A stretch of DNA of 64,000 nucleotides from Piezodorus guildinii (Eukaryota; Arthropoda; Insecta; Hemiptera; Pentatomidae), in NCBI GenBank assembly GCA_023052935.1, contig CM041295.1, forward strand, positions 17,856,880-17,920,879, read 5' to 3'. A model generated the notes under the pieces. The model was not told the origin of the DNA. It was given only the letters and a program-made list of their open reading frames with translations, and searched no databases. Shown in pieces: positions 10,812 through 21,035 of the stretch. Positions within the stretch are counted from its first letter, which is position 1, and every line of letters begins with the position of its first letter. A program made the translations under genes and the position numbers.

Positions 10812-11522
10812 ATAACAGGCCTACCGAACCCGAAATTTCGATGCCGAAATCACCGAATACTGCCCACACAGATTCGTCCAATGATCACCGTAGAATCCCA
10901 ATCCCCCGAGATCAGACTTAACACAATCTTCCCATCGATGATTTGGCCTGCCTTTCGGACGCCCACCAGTCGGTTCTGTGAGTACCAACGTTTTTCAATG
11001 AGGCCCACACTTTACACGCCCATTTGAGACTCCACGATGCTATCAGTTTAATTCTACTCACAGGATACAAGCCCGGCAAATCCAACCTTCTGAATTACCC
11101 ATTGGCCTCATCTCTCTTTCGACCAAATACTTTATGCAGTACCTTATTTTCGAAAACCTTAAGGCGTTGTTCATCCTTTAAAGCAAGCGGCCACGTTTTA
11201 AATCCTTAAAGAACCTTCTGTTGTATTTGTTTTATAAATTCTAATCTTTAAGTTTTTAGATAGAAGCCGCGAGCTTCGCAATTTCGCAACACGCCATTCC
11301 CGCCTTTTAATTTAACCTTTGTTTCCTCCTTGATTTCGTTTATTCTTGTTGTCATTCAACCTAAATACTTAAATTTGTACTTCTAATCATATATTTCGCC
11401 TTATCTTTATTTATTTCAAGGCCTGCCTCCTTACCTGTTTTTATTAAGGTACTTATATTAAGTTGTATAGTTTCCTTGTCTTCTCCTAGCAGTACCAAAT
11501 CATCGGCGTACCCCAGAACCGG
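10812..11522 (-). pseudogene. RTE-like LINE relic with YADD box and 3' end
   Basis: On the minus strand, starting near 11,522, the frame gives LGYADDLVLLGEDKETIQLN, then LIKTGKEAGLEINKDKAKYM. This is the catalytic palm box of reverse transcriptase and the following segment of RTE/CR1-type LINEs. Downstream are LKVFENKV and FGRKRDE-like remnants, then SKFRVR near the stop at the left end. This is the same C-terminus as the 48.3-48.7 kb copy. Frames shift repeatedly. The left end at 10,812 abuts an AT-rich (ATA)n-like tail. Confidence 0.8.
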
Positions 11523-11652
11523 AATTTAATTTAAAGTGACCGGTAAGTAAAAAACAAACAAAAATCGAAGTGAATTAGCCGAGTAGAGATAAAATTTTGC
11601 TTGAAAAAAAGGGAGAGGTAATTTTCATTTTTCGATGTGATTGTATCCATTA

Positions 11653-11755
11653 ATCCCTATTTTAAAAACCCACGTTTTCACACTCCTCGACCTTGTGCGT
11701 TTTCCTCAATTTTGGAAAAAACACTAAAAGAGAACACTTTTTTTTTTTTTTTCAG
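11653..11755 (+). repeat. Left arm of a ~100-bp inverted repeat
   Basis: The arm includes ACGTTTTCACACTCCT, TGCGTTTTCC and AAAACACTAAAA, ending in a T-run and CAG. It is the reverse complement, with mismatches, of 12,344-12,445. Confidence 0.65.
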
Positions 11756-11781
11756 TAATATTGAATAAATGTTGATTAATT

Positions 11782-12340
11782 CTATTGATCCTTTATGCAG
11801 ATGATATGACTACAGTGTATTCCCTCAGCTTAAGTTTTTTAGACACTAAAGCAGTTGAATTTTGTAAACTTTTTTTCCAAAATTTACTTTCATCAAAAAT
11901 TCACAAAACTTAGATAAACTACATGTGTATATTCCATACATCGTGGAATTCAGATAATATTTCATTCAAAAACATTAATAAATTAAGGGAAAAAGTGGTA
12001 TCTTAAGTATTCTAGTCACGCCGTTAAAAATTGTTTCTAATAATTTTCATTCGATTTTTGTCAAAATGTTTTGTACATTTCATATAGCACATTTAATTCT
12101 CAAGATATGTTATTATACATTTCCTGTATAATGCATTAAATACAAGTTACAAGAGCTAAATTGCTGACATAATTGACTACCGTTTTTGTCATTATGTCAG
12201 GTTTGCCCGTCTCGTATCTCAGAAGCTGTTTAAATTACTTTAAAATGTTAAAATTAGAACTTGCAGTAAATTTTATGGCCTTGAAAATTGCTAAAGACAA
12301 CGTTTTTCATAACATTTACAGGAATCCAGTTATTTAAGAA
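11782..12340 (+). pseudogene. Decayed LINE reverse-transcriptase relic
   Basis: The frame 11,782-11,913 reads LLILYADDMTTVYSLSLSFL, then DTKAVEFCKLF, keeping the YADD catalytic box. Further on, broken frames give INKLREKVV and GIQLFKK, which fit the later thumb and C-terminal parts of CR1/Jockey-type ORF2 proteins. Many stops are present. The relic lies between two inverted arms. Confidence 0.6.
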
Positions 12341-12343
12341 AAA

Positions 12344-12445
12344 CTGAAAAAAAGAGTGCTTTATTTTAGTGTTTTATTCAAGATGGCGGAAAACGCAAAA
12401 ATTCTGCGAGTGTGAAAACTTAGGTTTTTAAAGAGAGGATTAATA
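12344..12445 (-). repeat. Right arm of a ~100-bp inverted repeat
   Basis: This is the inverted partner of 11,653-11,755 (GAGTGCTTTATTTTAGTGTT, then GGAAAACGCAAAAATTCTGC, CGAGTGTGAAAACTTAGG). Confidence 0.65.
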
Positions 12446-12454
12446 TATCTTAGA

Positions 12455-12960
12455 CCACGACCATAATGTTCCATGTATTTTTTACTTGATTCCTTCCAAA
12501 TTTTCCAAATTCCATCAGAGCCTCTTTCATCATCCTAATCCTCTAGCACAATCCCTATCCAGCTCCACCCATCCATACAACCCTCCTAGAAGGTTGAAAC
12601 GGTTGTGGCCCCGAAACATATTGTAAATATCTTTTCCGGTGTGTTTGTGGCTATGGCGCCCTCACTTAGGTTCCGCTGCCTCTGCCCAGTGATGCAGCTG
12701 AGAGGGAGGCGCTGGGATCCCCAGGATTCTGCCTGTCCTCCACAAGGGGGGAGGGGGAGGCGGACTCTGACGGTGGTTCCCCAACAAATTGTATATAGGT
12801 ATAAATGTGTTCATGTTTTGTTTATTTATTTGTTAACCTAGTATTTATTTTATTTATAAATTTTGTTATTATATAACTTTATTAATTATAGTTTCATTTT
12901 ATGTAATTTGACTTTTCTTTTGTTTATATTGTAAATATAGTATGTATGTTATCATGTAGC
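12455..12960 (+). mobile_element. J2 Jockey-like LINE 3' end
   Basis: The plus-strand frame reads LIPSKFSKFHQSLFHHPNPL, then AQSLSSSTHPYNPPRRLKRL, WPRNIL and a stop at 12,624. This matches the ORF2 C-terminus of the large J2 copy at 38.1-40.4 kb. The following UTR shares GCTGAGAGGGAGGCGCTGGG-type text with that copy. It is strongly 5'-truncated. Confidence 0.8.
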
Positions 12961-12964
12961 AATA

Positions 12965-13085
12965 TTATTATTGTCCATAGCGTTAAGGCTGATCTCGGGA
13001 GCTTGGGCTTGGGTAGGCGGAATTCGGTGGTATCGCCATCGAACCTTCGGGTTCGCTAAGCCTATTATTATTATTATTATTATTA
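12965..13085 (+). mobile_element. RTE-like LINE 3' end with (ATT)n tail
   Basis: It reads AAGGCTGATCTCGGGAGCTT, then ATCGAACCTTCGGGTTCGCT, AAGCC and (ATT)n. The stop codon TAA is followed by only a few bases before the tail. About 45 bp are missing internally compared with the 32.2 kb copy. Confidence 0.75.
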
Positions 13086-13147
13086 TAGCGACAAACTGTA
13101 ATATATCCGAATAAATAAATATATATAAATAAAACGGGAGGATCAGT

Positions 13148-13235
13148 AATCTTTTTTTTATTTTTTATTTATTTATTGGAATTTACAACTGTATACAGGA
13201 ATACAAGTAAATAGTCATATCTGAAAATCAAAATC
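13148..13235 (-). mobile_element. J1-type LINE tail fragment
   Basis: A T-run followed by TTTATTGGAATTTACAACTG and ACAAGTAAATAG matches the extreme 3' end of J1 in minus orientation. No coding part is attached. Confidence 0.55.
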
Positions 13236-13345
13236 ACCCTACCTTTTTCCACCTAACACCCTTTTAACCAATTCAATGTAGTTGGAATCGGTCATAATTA
13301 CTCCAAGAGGTGTGAGGTTCGATCGGGTTTGAAACAAGGTGACTT

Positions 13346-13402
13346 CCTTTCGTTCGATTAGCCATAGTAGCATAGTGACGTAAAACGAATACACAAACAA
13401 AC
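13346..13402 (+). mobile_element. Severely 5'-truncated SINE1 with 13-bp target-site duplication
   Basis: Only the last ~57 bp of SINE1 are present (CGATTAGCC, AGTGACGT, AAACAAACAA). AACAAGGTGACTT occurs exactly on both sides (13,333-13,345 and 13,403-13,415). Confidence 0.85.
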
Positions 13403-13539
13403 AACAAGGTGACTTTCTTTTCACCTGTTTTGTTAAATTTAGCATTGAGATATGTCGTAGGAAAGGTGACGCGTATCAAGAATTGTTAAATCTGGGTAAT
13501 AAAATTGCGGACCTGCGGTAAACCGATTAAACTGATTAT

Positions 13540-13830
13540 TTAGTACTGCTCAGCGAAGGCGCGGAAACAATAAAAGTAAGATAAGGAAAACCGTTAGAGA
13601 GATAGGGCATGAAACAAACACGGATATGAAGAAATATATGATTAGTAGCAGAAACGTTAACGGTCTTAGTGATATTGATTTATCAGGACATACGTTCAAA
13701 CACGTAGAGAAATTTAAGCATTTAGATTCTATGATAACTAGATAACACGAAATCCAGGAGGAAATAAAGTCGTTGTTAAAGGCGGGAAGTGTGTGTAGAG
13801 ATAATGATATATATCGCTGAATCGCTTAAT
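13540..13830 (+). pseudogene. RTE-like LINE internal fragment
   Basis: The plus strand gives MKKYMISSRN, then HTFKHVEKFKHLDSMITR and a stop, then EIQEEIKSLLKAG. This is the segment just after the palm in the RTE family (compare AKYMIRS at 11.4 kb and the minus copy at 34.5-34.65 kb). No catalytic residues are included. Confidence 0.6.
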
Positions 13831-14602
13831 GATTTTTTGATGCAATGAATGATGCAATAAAATTCATAAATTTAACCGAATAAAAACTCAAAATGTATGA
13901 GAATACACTCATAAGTAATTGTAAATAAACTTAAGTTTATTTAAATCTTGATTTCAAGAAAAGATTTAAGCATAAAGATGCGAGTTGCGCGCACCAGATT
14001 TTCCAGTTCTTGATAAGGAAGCGGGAAGGTTCATTGGATAGGCCTTAGTCTCCTAAACATGGTGTAATAAATAAAAGTGCATGAACAAATATTTTATGTA
14101 TACGATTTAATACTTTAGAGTTACAGATTTTCGATATCTTTTTTACTGAGCACATGGAAAGGTTTTCAATGTTTTTTTAGGTAAGATCACCACAAGAAAT
14201 TTGGTAAACATCGGTCACTGACTGACTGTGCCGTCCCGTTTGCAGAAAAAATTAAGTCCTCTAACACATATTTCCATTTTTCGCACTTATCCCCCTTCAT
14301 TCAGTTGTTAAGACATTTTTATAATAATATTAATAATCAATTAAAGATAAACAGTATTTTAAGTACTTTTTATATTAATAAAATGGAACAACAAAAACTA
14401 GTCTACTGTCCTCGGATCCCGTTTTTCGAACCCTGGCTATGGTAAAATTATTTATTCTTTCACTTGAGTCGTGGAGCAACGAGCATTATGGAAAAATTGG
14501 CGGTTTAGCGTGATATATTCACAAATATCAGAAAATTAAATTTTTTGAAATCATATCATCACAAAATCTTTCCTGAAATATAAGCAGTAATATAGTATAA
14601 TA

Positions 14603-14737
14603 GGGGTACTCACTACGTTTGCTATAGCATGCTATTTGTGTTATTTTGCTAAACCCGTCGAGTTTCTACAGTTATTTCATATATAAAATTGATCGGTTTA
14701 GCACAATAGCACAGATAGCAAACGTAGTGAGTACCCC
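14603..14737. mobile_element. 135-bp MITE with long inverted ends and TA duplication
   Basis: The ends are GGGGTACTCACTACGTTTGC plus TAT at left and its exact reverse complement at right (23 bp perfect). The similarity continues imperfectly for about 25 bp more (GCTATTTGTGTTATTTTGCT versus the complement of AGCACAATAGCACAGATAGC). TA is duplicated at 14,601-14,602 and 14,738-14,739. There is no coding capacity. Such ends suggest mobilisation by a Tc1/mariner-type transposase. Confidence 0.8.
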
Positions 14738-14849
14738 TATAGTATCGTTGGAATTTTCAGCAATATTTTAGAAAAAGTAATGTGGAATGAAATAAGTTTA
14801 CGGAATGTCATTATAAGCCATAAACTTAACAACATATGTTATCTTTAAT

Positions 14850-15970
14850 GTTTGTAATAAGGAATGGTAAGAGATTCATTTTTACTACTTAAAAGGTTTA
14901 ATCTTCCATACGGTAAGCAAGATTTTCGAAACACTGTTACGAGCTAATAGTAGATAAGTTGTTAAAATAAATGGAAAATTTTTAATAATCTATAAACTGA
15001 CGTATGTAATAATTATTTTTGTATTCAAAGATTATTTCATAAAAAACAGAAGTTTAATTTAAACTAAATGGGATTCACATAAAACTAAATTGAACTTTTT
15101 CTATTGTATTTTATGTATGTATATGTAATATGTATTTTAAATAGTTCATTTGAAAAGGAAAGATGGTATAAATCCATAATCTGACATTGCTATCCAGTAT
15201 TTCATGAAAATAGATTTTTCACTTAAAACTAAATGGGAATTTTATGGAACTAAATGAAACTTTGTAAATGTATTTAAAATTGTTCAGGTGAAATATAAAA
15301 TAATAATTAACCGAATATAATGAAAACCATTGTTCTTTATGTATTAATTTTTTTTTGTTGGTTGTTTTTATTTTACACACAGCATAACTTCGATGGTGCA
15401 AGAAGGCATATTTTTTATTTTTTTTATTTTCCCCCATTTAATTATTTTAAATGTTAGATTATTCAAGAAAATTAGTGTTGATTATCCCTTTACTTATATT
15501 TTTTATCTTGTTAGGCACTGCGATGAACCTTAAATCGGTCAAACAGAGCCTTTTTAAACATACAGTGAGAGTCGAATGTTATCGGAAATTCATATTTCTT
15601 TTCATTTAATAAGTATATTTCACAACTATTAATTTGTCTAACTCTTCTTTTCTAATAAATCTTTAAAAGAGAACGCCAAAAAGTAAAATCACTTACAAGA
15701 TTACTAAAAAGTGTACTGTGTTTAAATATCTTCTTAAATTAAAAGATCATTAGGTGTTTAAAGTATTCGAAAATCATAATATTCTTTTGTTTAATAGTTT
15801 CAAATGTTAATATTCTTACTAATCATCGAAATAATATGTTCTAAACAAGTCTCTTTAATCATTAATCTGACACCCGACATTAGAGATGTTTTTAAAATAA
15901 GGCCCAAAAGTAAAAACGTATAACGGTTGCACTGTCAATCACAACACGGAGGTTACACGACGGATTTTCA
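14850..15970. other. AT-rich stretch, nothing recognised
   Basis: Several short phrases recur (ACTAAATGGGA at 15,065 and 15,229), but no frame, repeat boundary or RNA gene can be supported. Confidence 0.3.
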
Positions 15971-15973
15971 GGT

Positions 15974-16041
15974 CCCTCAGTGTTGCCAGGTGGAAAGTAA
16001 TTTAATTAGTAATATTAATTTTTTACCTGCAACACTGAGGT
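15974..16041. repeat. Short inverted repeat, possible mini-hAT relic
   Basis: CCTCAGTGTTGCCAGGT (left) and ACCTGCAACACTGAGG (right) are inverted with one base difference around a ~33-bp AT-rich loop. CAGTGTTGCC-type ends are usual for hAT elements. The 8-bp flanks AGGTCCCT and AGGTAACC agree only partly. Confidence 0.4.
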
Positions 16042-16326
16042 AACCAACCAATTACCTGCATTGTGTGCATCGTGTGTACCGTGTTGTTTTGTGGTAATAT
16101 TGTTAAAGATATCGTGTGTGTGAACTTAAAAAACATTCTTTTAAAACTTAATTTATTATCAAGAAGAAGTTTATTTTTTATTTCTTTTTTTTTCATCATT
16201 TCAATTGTGTTTTTAATTGTTTTTCATTTAATTGTAGTAACTTTTATTTTAGAACTTATTTATTTTATTATTCTCCAATAGCCATCCAAAACGTAACAAT
16301 CGAACTACGGGTCCGAATACATTTTT

Positions 16327-16400
16327 ACTTTCACTTACTATATATAGTAAGGAAAGTATTGCGATCGTGAAAATTTTCTAATTCCAGTTTTTTAAAGAGA
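16327..16400 (-). repeat. Repeat A hairpin-end fragment
   Basis: It has ACTTTCACTTAC, TATATAGTAAGGAAAGTATT and GCGATCGTGAAAATTTTC, then diverges after about 75 bp. Confidence 0.75.
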
Positions 16401-16502
16401 AATAGTTGAAAGTTTTAAAAATTTGATAAGAAAATGTAGACATCTAAGTACAGCGTGAATAATATAATAATACAATATAAAATCAAAAACGTGAGCGTCC
16501 AA

Positions 16503-16506
<4 letters not shown>

Positions 16507-16548
<42 letters not shown>
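16507..16548. repeat. (TA)n microsatellite
   Basis: A pure TA tract adjoins the tail of a SINE-like element. Confidence 0.95.
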
Positions 16549-16551
<3 letters not shown>

Positions 16552-16552
16552 A

Positions 16553-16715
16553 TTGATATTTACGACTGTATTGTACAACACGTCTAGTAAATAGACAAAA
16601 AGAAAATAGTCATGAAGAAGACATGCAGAAATGCTTGAAAAAGTCCCTCAGGTACTGGGATTCGAATTCACAACCTATGGCGTGGGAGACCAGCGCGTTC
16701 CCTACAGCCTATGTC
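16553..16715 (-). mobile_element. SINE2-type element with a J1-like tail
   Basis: The minus strand starts with a tRNA-like head: GGAACGCGCTGG, then GTGAATTCGAATCCC as B box (16,657-16,671), similar to SINE2 at 33.6-33.9 kb. Its 3' part reads TTCATGACTATTTTC, then TATTTACTAGACGTGTTG and ACAGTCGTAAATATCAATAA, which aligns with the 3' end of J1 (TTTTCATGACTTT, TATTTACTTATTGTGTTC, ACAGTTGTAAATTACTATAA). The TA tract is its distal end. Sharing a LINE tail is the usual way a SINE recruits its partner's machinery. Confidence 0.6.
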
Positions 16716-17036
16716 TATACACGATTAATGTATTAATATAATTCCCAATACTTTTGAAATTCCTATTTTTGTTTTATTTTTCATAAATGACATTCAAACT
16801 GTTAAAAATAAAATTATTTTTGTCGTGATTTTTCGGTTTTGCTGTTGAATCATTCCTCATTTCATTACTAAGTGGTTAATAACTCTTTGAAAACAGAAGA
16901 AATAAGTCAAAAGCAAGTGAATTACAGAATGACAGTGAATTACGAATACTTTTGACACCACAGTTAAATTTCACCCGACCGAAGCAGAAACGACTCACTA
17001 GTTGTATATATTTTGAATAATTATTTTTAAGTTTAC

Positions 17037-17892
17037 ATTTTTACTTTCACTTACTATATATAGTAAGGGAAAGTATTGCGATCGTAAAAATTTTCGAATT
17101 CAAGTTTTCAACGGAAATACACGTTTTAGGGTCCCCTGAGTCCAAATAACCAAGTCCCGCAAAAAGGTCTGTGTGTGTGATAACTCCCGGGCGAAAACGG
17201 TAAGTCCTATGGAACTGAAATTTCATATTTAAGACAAATGTACGCCCGAGACGTTACAAAACTGTTTTCATCAAAATGAGCTTACCAGAAGAGGCACTTT
17301 ATACCATGCATTTTGCACCTTTTTTCGATTTTCTCGAAAACGGTTCCGACGATTTTGATTAAACTCGCTAAGTCGATGTAAAATTTAATGGGCTTTAATA
17401 TCATTTAGTTTTCATTCTGATTAAAATAGTCTAACAGGGCTTAAATGCCGATATTTTACATTTTCTTTCTCTAAAGTACCTTTAAATTTGTTGATTCTAT
17501 AAAAATAACTATATGTCTTGTTACCACTGATAAAAAACATATCGAGGAAGCAGAAAAAATATTTTTTTAATGCAATTTTTTGTTTTTGAACATAAGAGCA
17601 GTAATATACATGTATGGTATACCGTTGGAAAGCTAAAGATTTTAGAAAAAATGTTATCTTACACCCAAGCTTTTAAAAGTTAATAGAGAGTGAAGAAAAC
17701 AAGATAAAACTAACTGATTATTTTAGATAATAATATAATAGTTTTTTTAATAAAACACATGTTTTTACATCAATTCAATTCAATTAATTCTTTAATAGTT
17801 TCACGTATTTTTATCTCTGACTGTTTTTGAAAATTCTTTCATTGATTTTAAAAATGGAGGTAAGTGAAAGTCGTGTGTTGCCCGCACCAGAT
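17037..17892 (-). repeat. Repeat A, complete copy (856 bp)
   Basis: Reading from the ATCTGGTGCGGGCAACACAC end (right), the order is the inverted-repeat word ACTTTCACTTAC (complement of 17,860-17,871), a ~700-bp AT-rich body with conserved blocks, a short CA/GT tract near 17,170, the AGGGGACCCTAAAACGTG block, and a terminal hairpin of ACTTTCACTTACTATA paired with TATAGTAAGGGAAAGT (17,043-17,073). There is no reading frame. The structure is discussed in the findings as a Helentron/DINE-like non-autonomous element. Confidence 0.85.
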
Positions 17893-18426
17893 ATTTTTGT
17901 ATACATTTTATATATTTTTTAATTTAGCACTATTATTACTGTCCTAAGAGACACACATTGTAATATTACCGAATAAAATTGTTTTAATTTTGAGATATTA
18001 GAATAATTCATGTCTTCAAAAAATGCTGGAGCTGCCGACAACTGCTGGCTTCCGTACCATATATGCGGAAGTTTTTTCATTGAAGATTATGGAGATAGGG
18101 CTGAGGTATTAGGGGAGTGTGGATAAGCTGCGATTAGCTATCGGGTATAACATCTCCTAGGCTTCCTTGTAGTATAAGTAAGGAGTTACTACAGCAATAT
18201 TTTATTTATTACTAAAGACAAACTGTAACAATAGAGATGTGGATTTCCAAAAGATACTATATCCACTTTTGACAATTTTACAGGAAACGCAAAAATCTTT
18301 CATTTATTTATTATCGGACCAATTTATTTTATTCTTTTTTCATTAAAATATAAAGTTTACTTTTTACTGTGTTACTAATTTATTATTCTATTTTTCTCAT
18401 TTTTACTGTGTTACTAACTTATTTTT

Positions 18427-18713
18427 GGGGATCACTTGTAGCTGGGTGGTTAGCATAACAGCCTCCTATACTAAAGGTCACGGGTTCAAACCCGCAGGTG
18501 GTCCTAGGATATTTTATTGGAAGTGAAAAATCCTTAGTTATGCCGTCCTTCGGAGGGGACGTTAAAAGGTGGTCCCGAGCCTGTGCGATGTCAGGTACTC
18601 GTTAAAGATCCCTAACCTAATTAAACGCGGATAGGCAAAATTTAGGACTCCCACTGTAGCATCGTCCGATTAGCCACAGCAGCATAAAGTGACGTTGAAT
18701 AAACAAACAAACA
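18427..18713 (+). mobile_element. SINE1, full-length tRNA-derived SINE (287 bp)
   Basis: The head has an A-box-like TAGCTGGGTGGTTAGCA (18,439) and a B box GGTTCAAACCC (18,483-18,493), i.e. an internal RNA polymerase III promoter. The body reads GCCGTCCTTCGGAGGGGACG and TGGTCCCGAGCCTGTGCGAT, and the tail is (AAAC)n. An 11-bp duplication AACTTATTTTT flanks it exactly (18,416-18,426 and 18,714-18,724), showing insertion into repeat C. Other copies: 7.2, 13.3, 28.8, 57.2 and 58.1 kb. Confidence 0.92.
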
Positions 18714-18980
18714 AACTTATTTTTCCAAATTATTGAACCTTTTCCCTGACTGACTTTTTAACAATATGATAAGGATATAGTCTCTTTTAGAATGATAAGT
18801 GGATATAGTACTTTTTAGAAGAATATAACGCGCTATAAGTTGGTAACAGCCACCAAAACCTTTCTCATACAGCATTCCCAATAGCAAACTTCTTTATAAT
18901 GTTGATTACTAAGTTATGTATATTTTCTCTCTGAGAATTATCTTTCCTTATACTTTAATTATATTTAATTGTATATTCTT

Positions 18981-19332
18981 TAGAGGTGGGCATAATCGAA
19001 TGACGATTATCGGACCATTCGATTATTTCAATAATGCGAATTAATCGATTATCGCATTAATCGGTTTGGAGAAACGAATGATCATTCGAAATGAATTGTT
19101 TAACGATAATCGAGGGATTATAAGGAGCTCAAATAATCGAGAGACTTTTTTTTTTCTTTTTTCTCATGACATAAATTATATGCATGTTTGCACCTAAGCT
19201 CAGCCATCGCAGAGAAGGAAATCGTGACATATCGTCTCTTAAAATGCATATTAATCATTCGATCAATCGATTATTTAAAGTCCGACGATTCGTCATCCGA
19301 TTATGACGATCATTCGATTATGCCCACCCCTA
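18981..19332. mobile_element. hAT-type MITE (352 bp)
   Basis: The ends TAGAGGTGGGCATAATCGAA and the complement of the right end, TAGGGGTGGGCATAATCGAA, are inverted and typical of hAT elements. ATATTCTT and CTATTCTT flank it (8-bp duplication, one mismatch). The interior is packed with ATAATCGA/ATTAATCGATTA-type words and has no transposase. The repeat C copy at 26.0-26.4 kb carries the uninterrupted site, confirming insertion. Confidence 0.88.
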
Positions 19333-20109
19333 CTATTCTTCATAATGAAAGCGAATATTCAAAAGGCCTTTTAATTATTTATTGCACTATAATAAGGAAG
19401 TATGTAATTGTGAATTTAGTTATGAACTTTTATTTACTATTCTGTGAGTTAAGCAAATTTATTTATATTATAAACTACGCGTAAACAACATTAAACTATA
19501 TAGAATGATACATAAATAACTTAAAATCTTTTATTTTACATATTTTTCAATTTTATTTTTTCTAATAGGTTAAATTAGGCTCGGTTTTTCTTATCATATT
19601 TAGCCATATGTATCCATTTATTTTTTCTCAATACGATTTTTTCTATATCTTCCAAAATAACTGAGTCATTGAATTAAATCATATTCAATCCATTTAAAAA
19701 CTAATAAAAAAATAATTCAATGGATAATTGCCTAAAATGGTGTAACACCACTTCTAATTTCAAAACGCTATATCTGGGCTATTCTTTTATAGATTTCAAT
19801 GATTCTTTTCCGTTTTTTAGGAAATTTAACTATCTATCAAATAGCAGATTATAATATAATAATAAATTATAATATTGAATTTTATTGATTTATCAATTCG
19901 CACAAACAGATTTTTTTTATTCGCTATTCGTATTCTGCGTATCATGAAACCTAAGCACTTAAATTTTGAGAGGGAGTTATTTTTCTTTTTAGTTTTTATT
20001 CAAGTGATATGGTTCATTTTTAAAATTATAAAATAAAACGTACCAAAAAGAAAAAAAAACAATTTTGCCAAATATGAGGCTAATATATTGAGTCTATTGA
20101 GATTATGGG

Positions 20110-20310
20110 AGCCGGTACTCGACCTCTAGAGAAAAAAGTTCATACGAGCCATAGTCTGTTTGTCAACGTCAAGTCAAAATTTGATTTTCCTCCATAACCG
20201 TTGGGAATCAGATTTTGATGGTCATATGAACATTTTAGTTTCACATAAGGCCTAGTATCTGCTCTCACAATTCGATGAAACACACATGAGACACAGAGTA
20301 ATATATTTGC
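20110..20310. repeat. Repeat D copy
   Basis: The segment with GATTTTCCTCCATAACCGTT, GGGAATCAGATTTTGATGG and CTAGTATCTGCTCTCACAAT recurs with changes at 48,115-48,240. No frame or boundary is evident. Confidence 0.5.
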
Positions 20311-20819
20311 AGGTACATAATACATTTAAACATCAATGGATGGTAATTTAATGAACCATAAATGGTATATAGACCTCTGCCTGTCAGCCGTAACCCGACT
20401 GACAGTCCCAGAATATGGAAGCCTAGATGACACAAAGCATAGTTAATTGACAAACTAGTATACCATGCACCAAATTAGATTAAGATAGTCCCAGAGCAGG
20501 TGGATGTGATCCCTTGATGTCAAGGCATTCTCCACTTTGAGCTTATACTAGCAAATTGACAATTATTGATAGGAGCAATATCTATAATGAAATATCTGCC
20601 CACGTGCTTTCCTGATTTTGAGCGCAAATATGATCAAGTGAGAAGGCCCATAATGTAATGAGTGTAAATAATAATAAATTTAATTAAATGTACCTTACCC
20701 GAGGCAAGATGCTGAATGCATGACTTTCAAAAAAATGTGTGCACGCGATTGCTAAAAATAAAATAAAGAAAGATCCTAGGAACTAGAAAAGAAAGATTTA
20801 TCCAGAGCTGCTGTAAAAA

Positions 20820-20980
20820 TGGATTTTACAGACACTTTGAATAAAATCACGGTTACAATCAGAAAAATAAAAATAGCCTTTTACGCCCATCTAAACAGAA
20901 TGAATCCAAACAAAAGATTCTTTAAACCAATAAGAAGTCCAACAAATACAAAGGAAAGATATTGGTTTTTAAAATAAGTT
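20820..20980 (+). pseudogene. LINE ORF2 C-terminal scrap (LINE-R-like)
   Basis: The frame reads DFTDTLNKITVTIRKIKIAF, then YAHLNRMNPNKRFFKPIRS. The pattern T.IR..K..FY.H..RM...R.F resembles RRLRFFGHMVRMDQGRLNKR of LINE-R. It is short and isolated, so family identity is uncertain. Confidence 0.45.
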
Positions 20981-21035
20981 TGTTGTATTTTTATATATTT
21001 CAATTTAATCCACTCTGAGTTCATAAAATCATGTA

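Larger units (their letters stand above)
18225..19610 (+). repeat. Repeat C copy 1 (split by SINE1 and a hAT MITE)
   Basis: Three parts (18,225-18,426; 18,725-18,980; 19,333-19,610) align with the repeat C copies at 24.7-26.5 kb. It includes repeated motifs such as GGATATAGTACTTTTTAGAA (18,801) and the complement TTCCAAAAGATACTATATCC (18,246). No coding frame was seen. Confidence 0.7.

Noticed and set aside
12605..12841. 78-codon frame starting ATGGCGCC-like text
   Set aside because: It is the J2 3' end and UTR read in another frame; the true J2 frame stops at 12,624.
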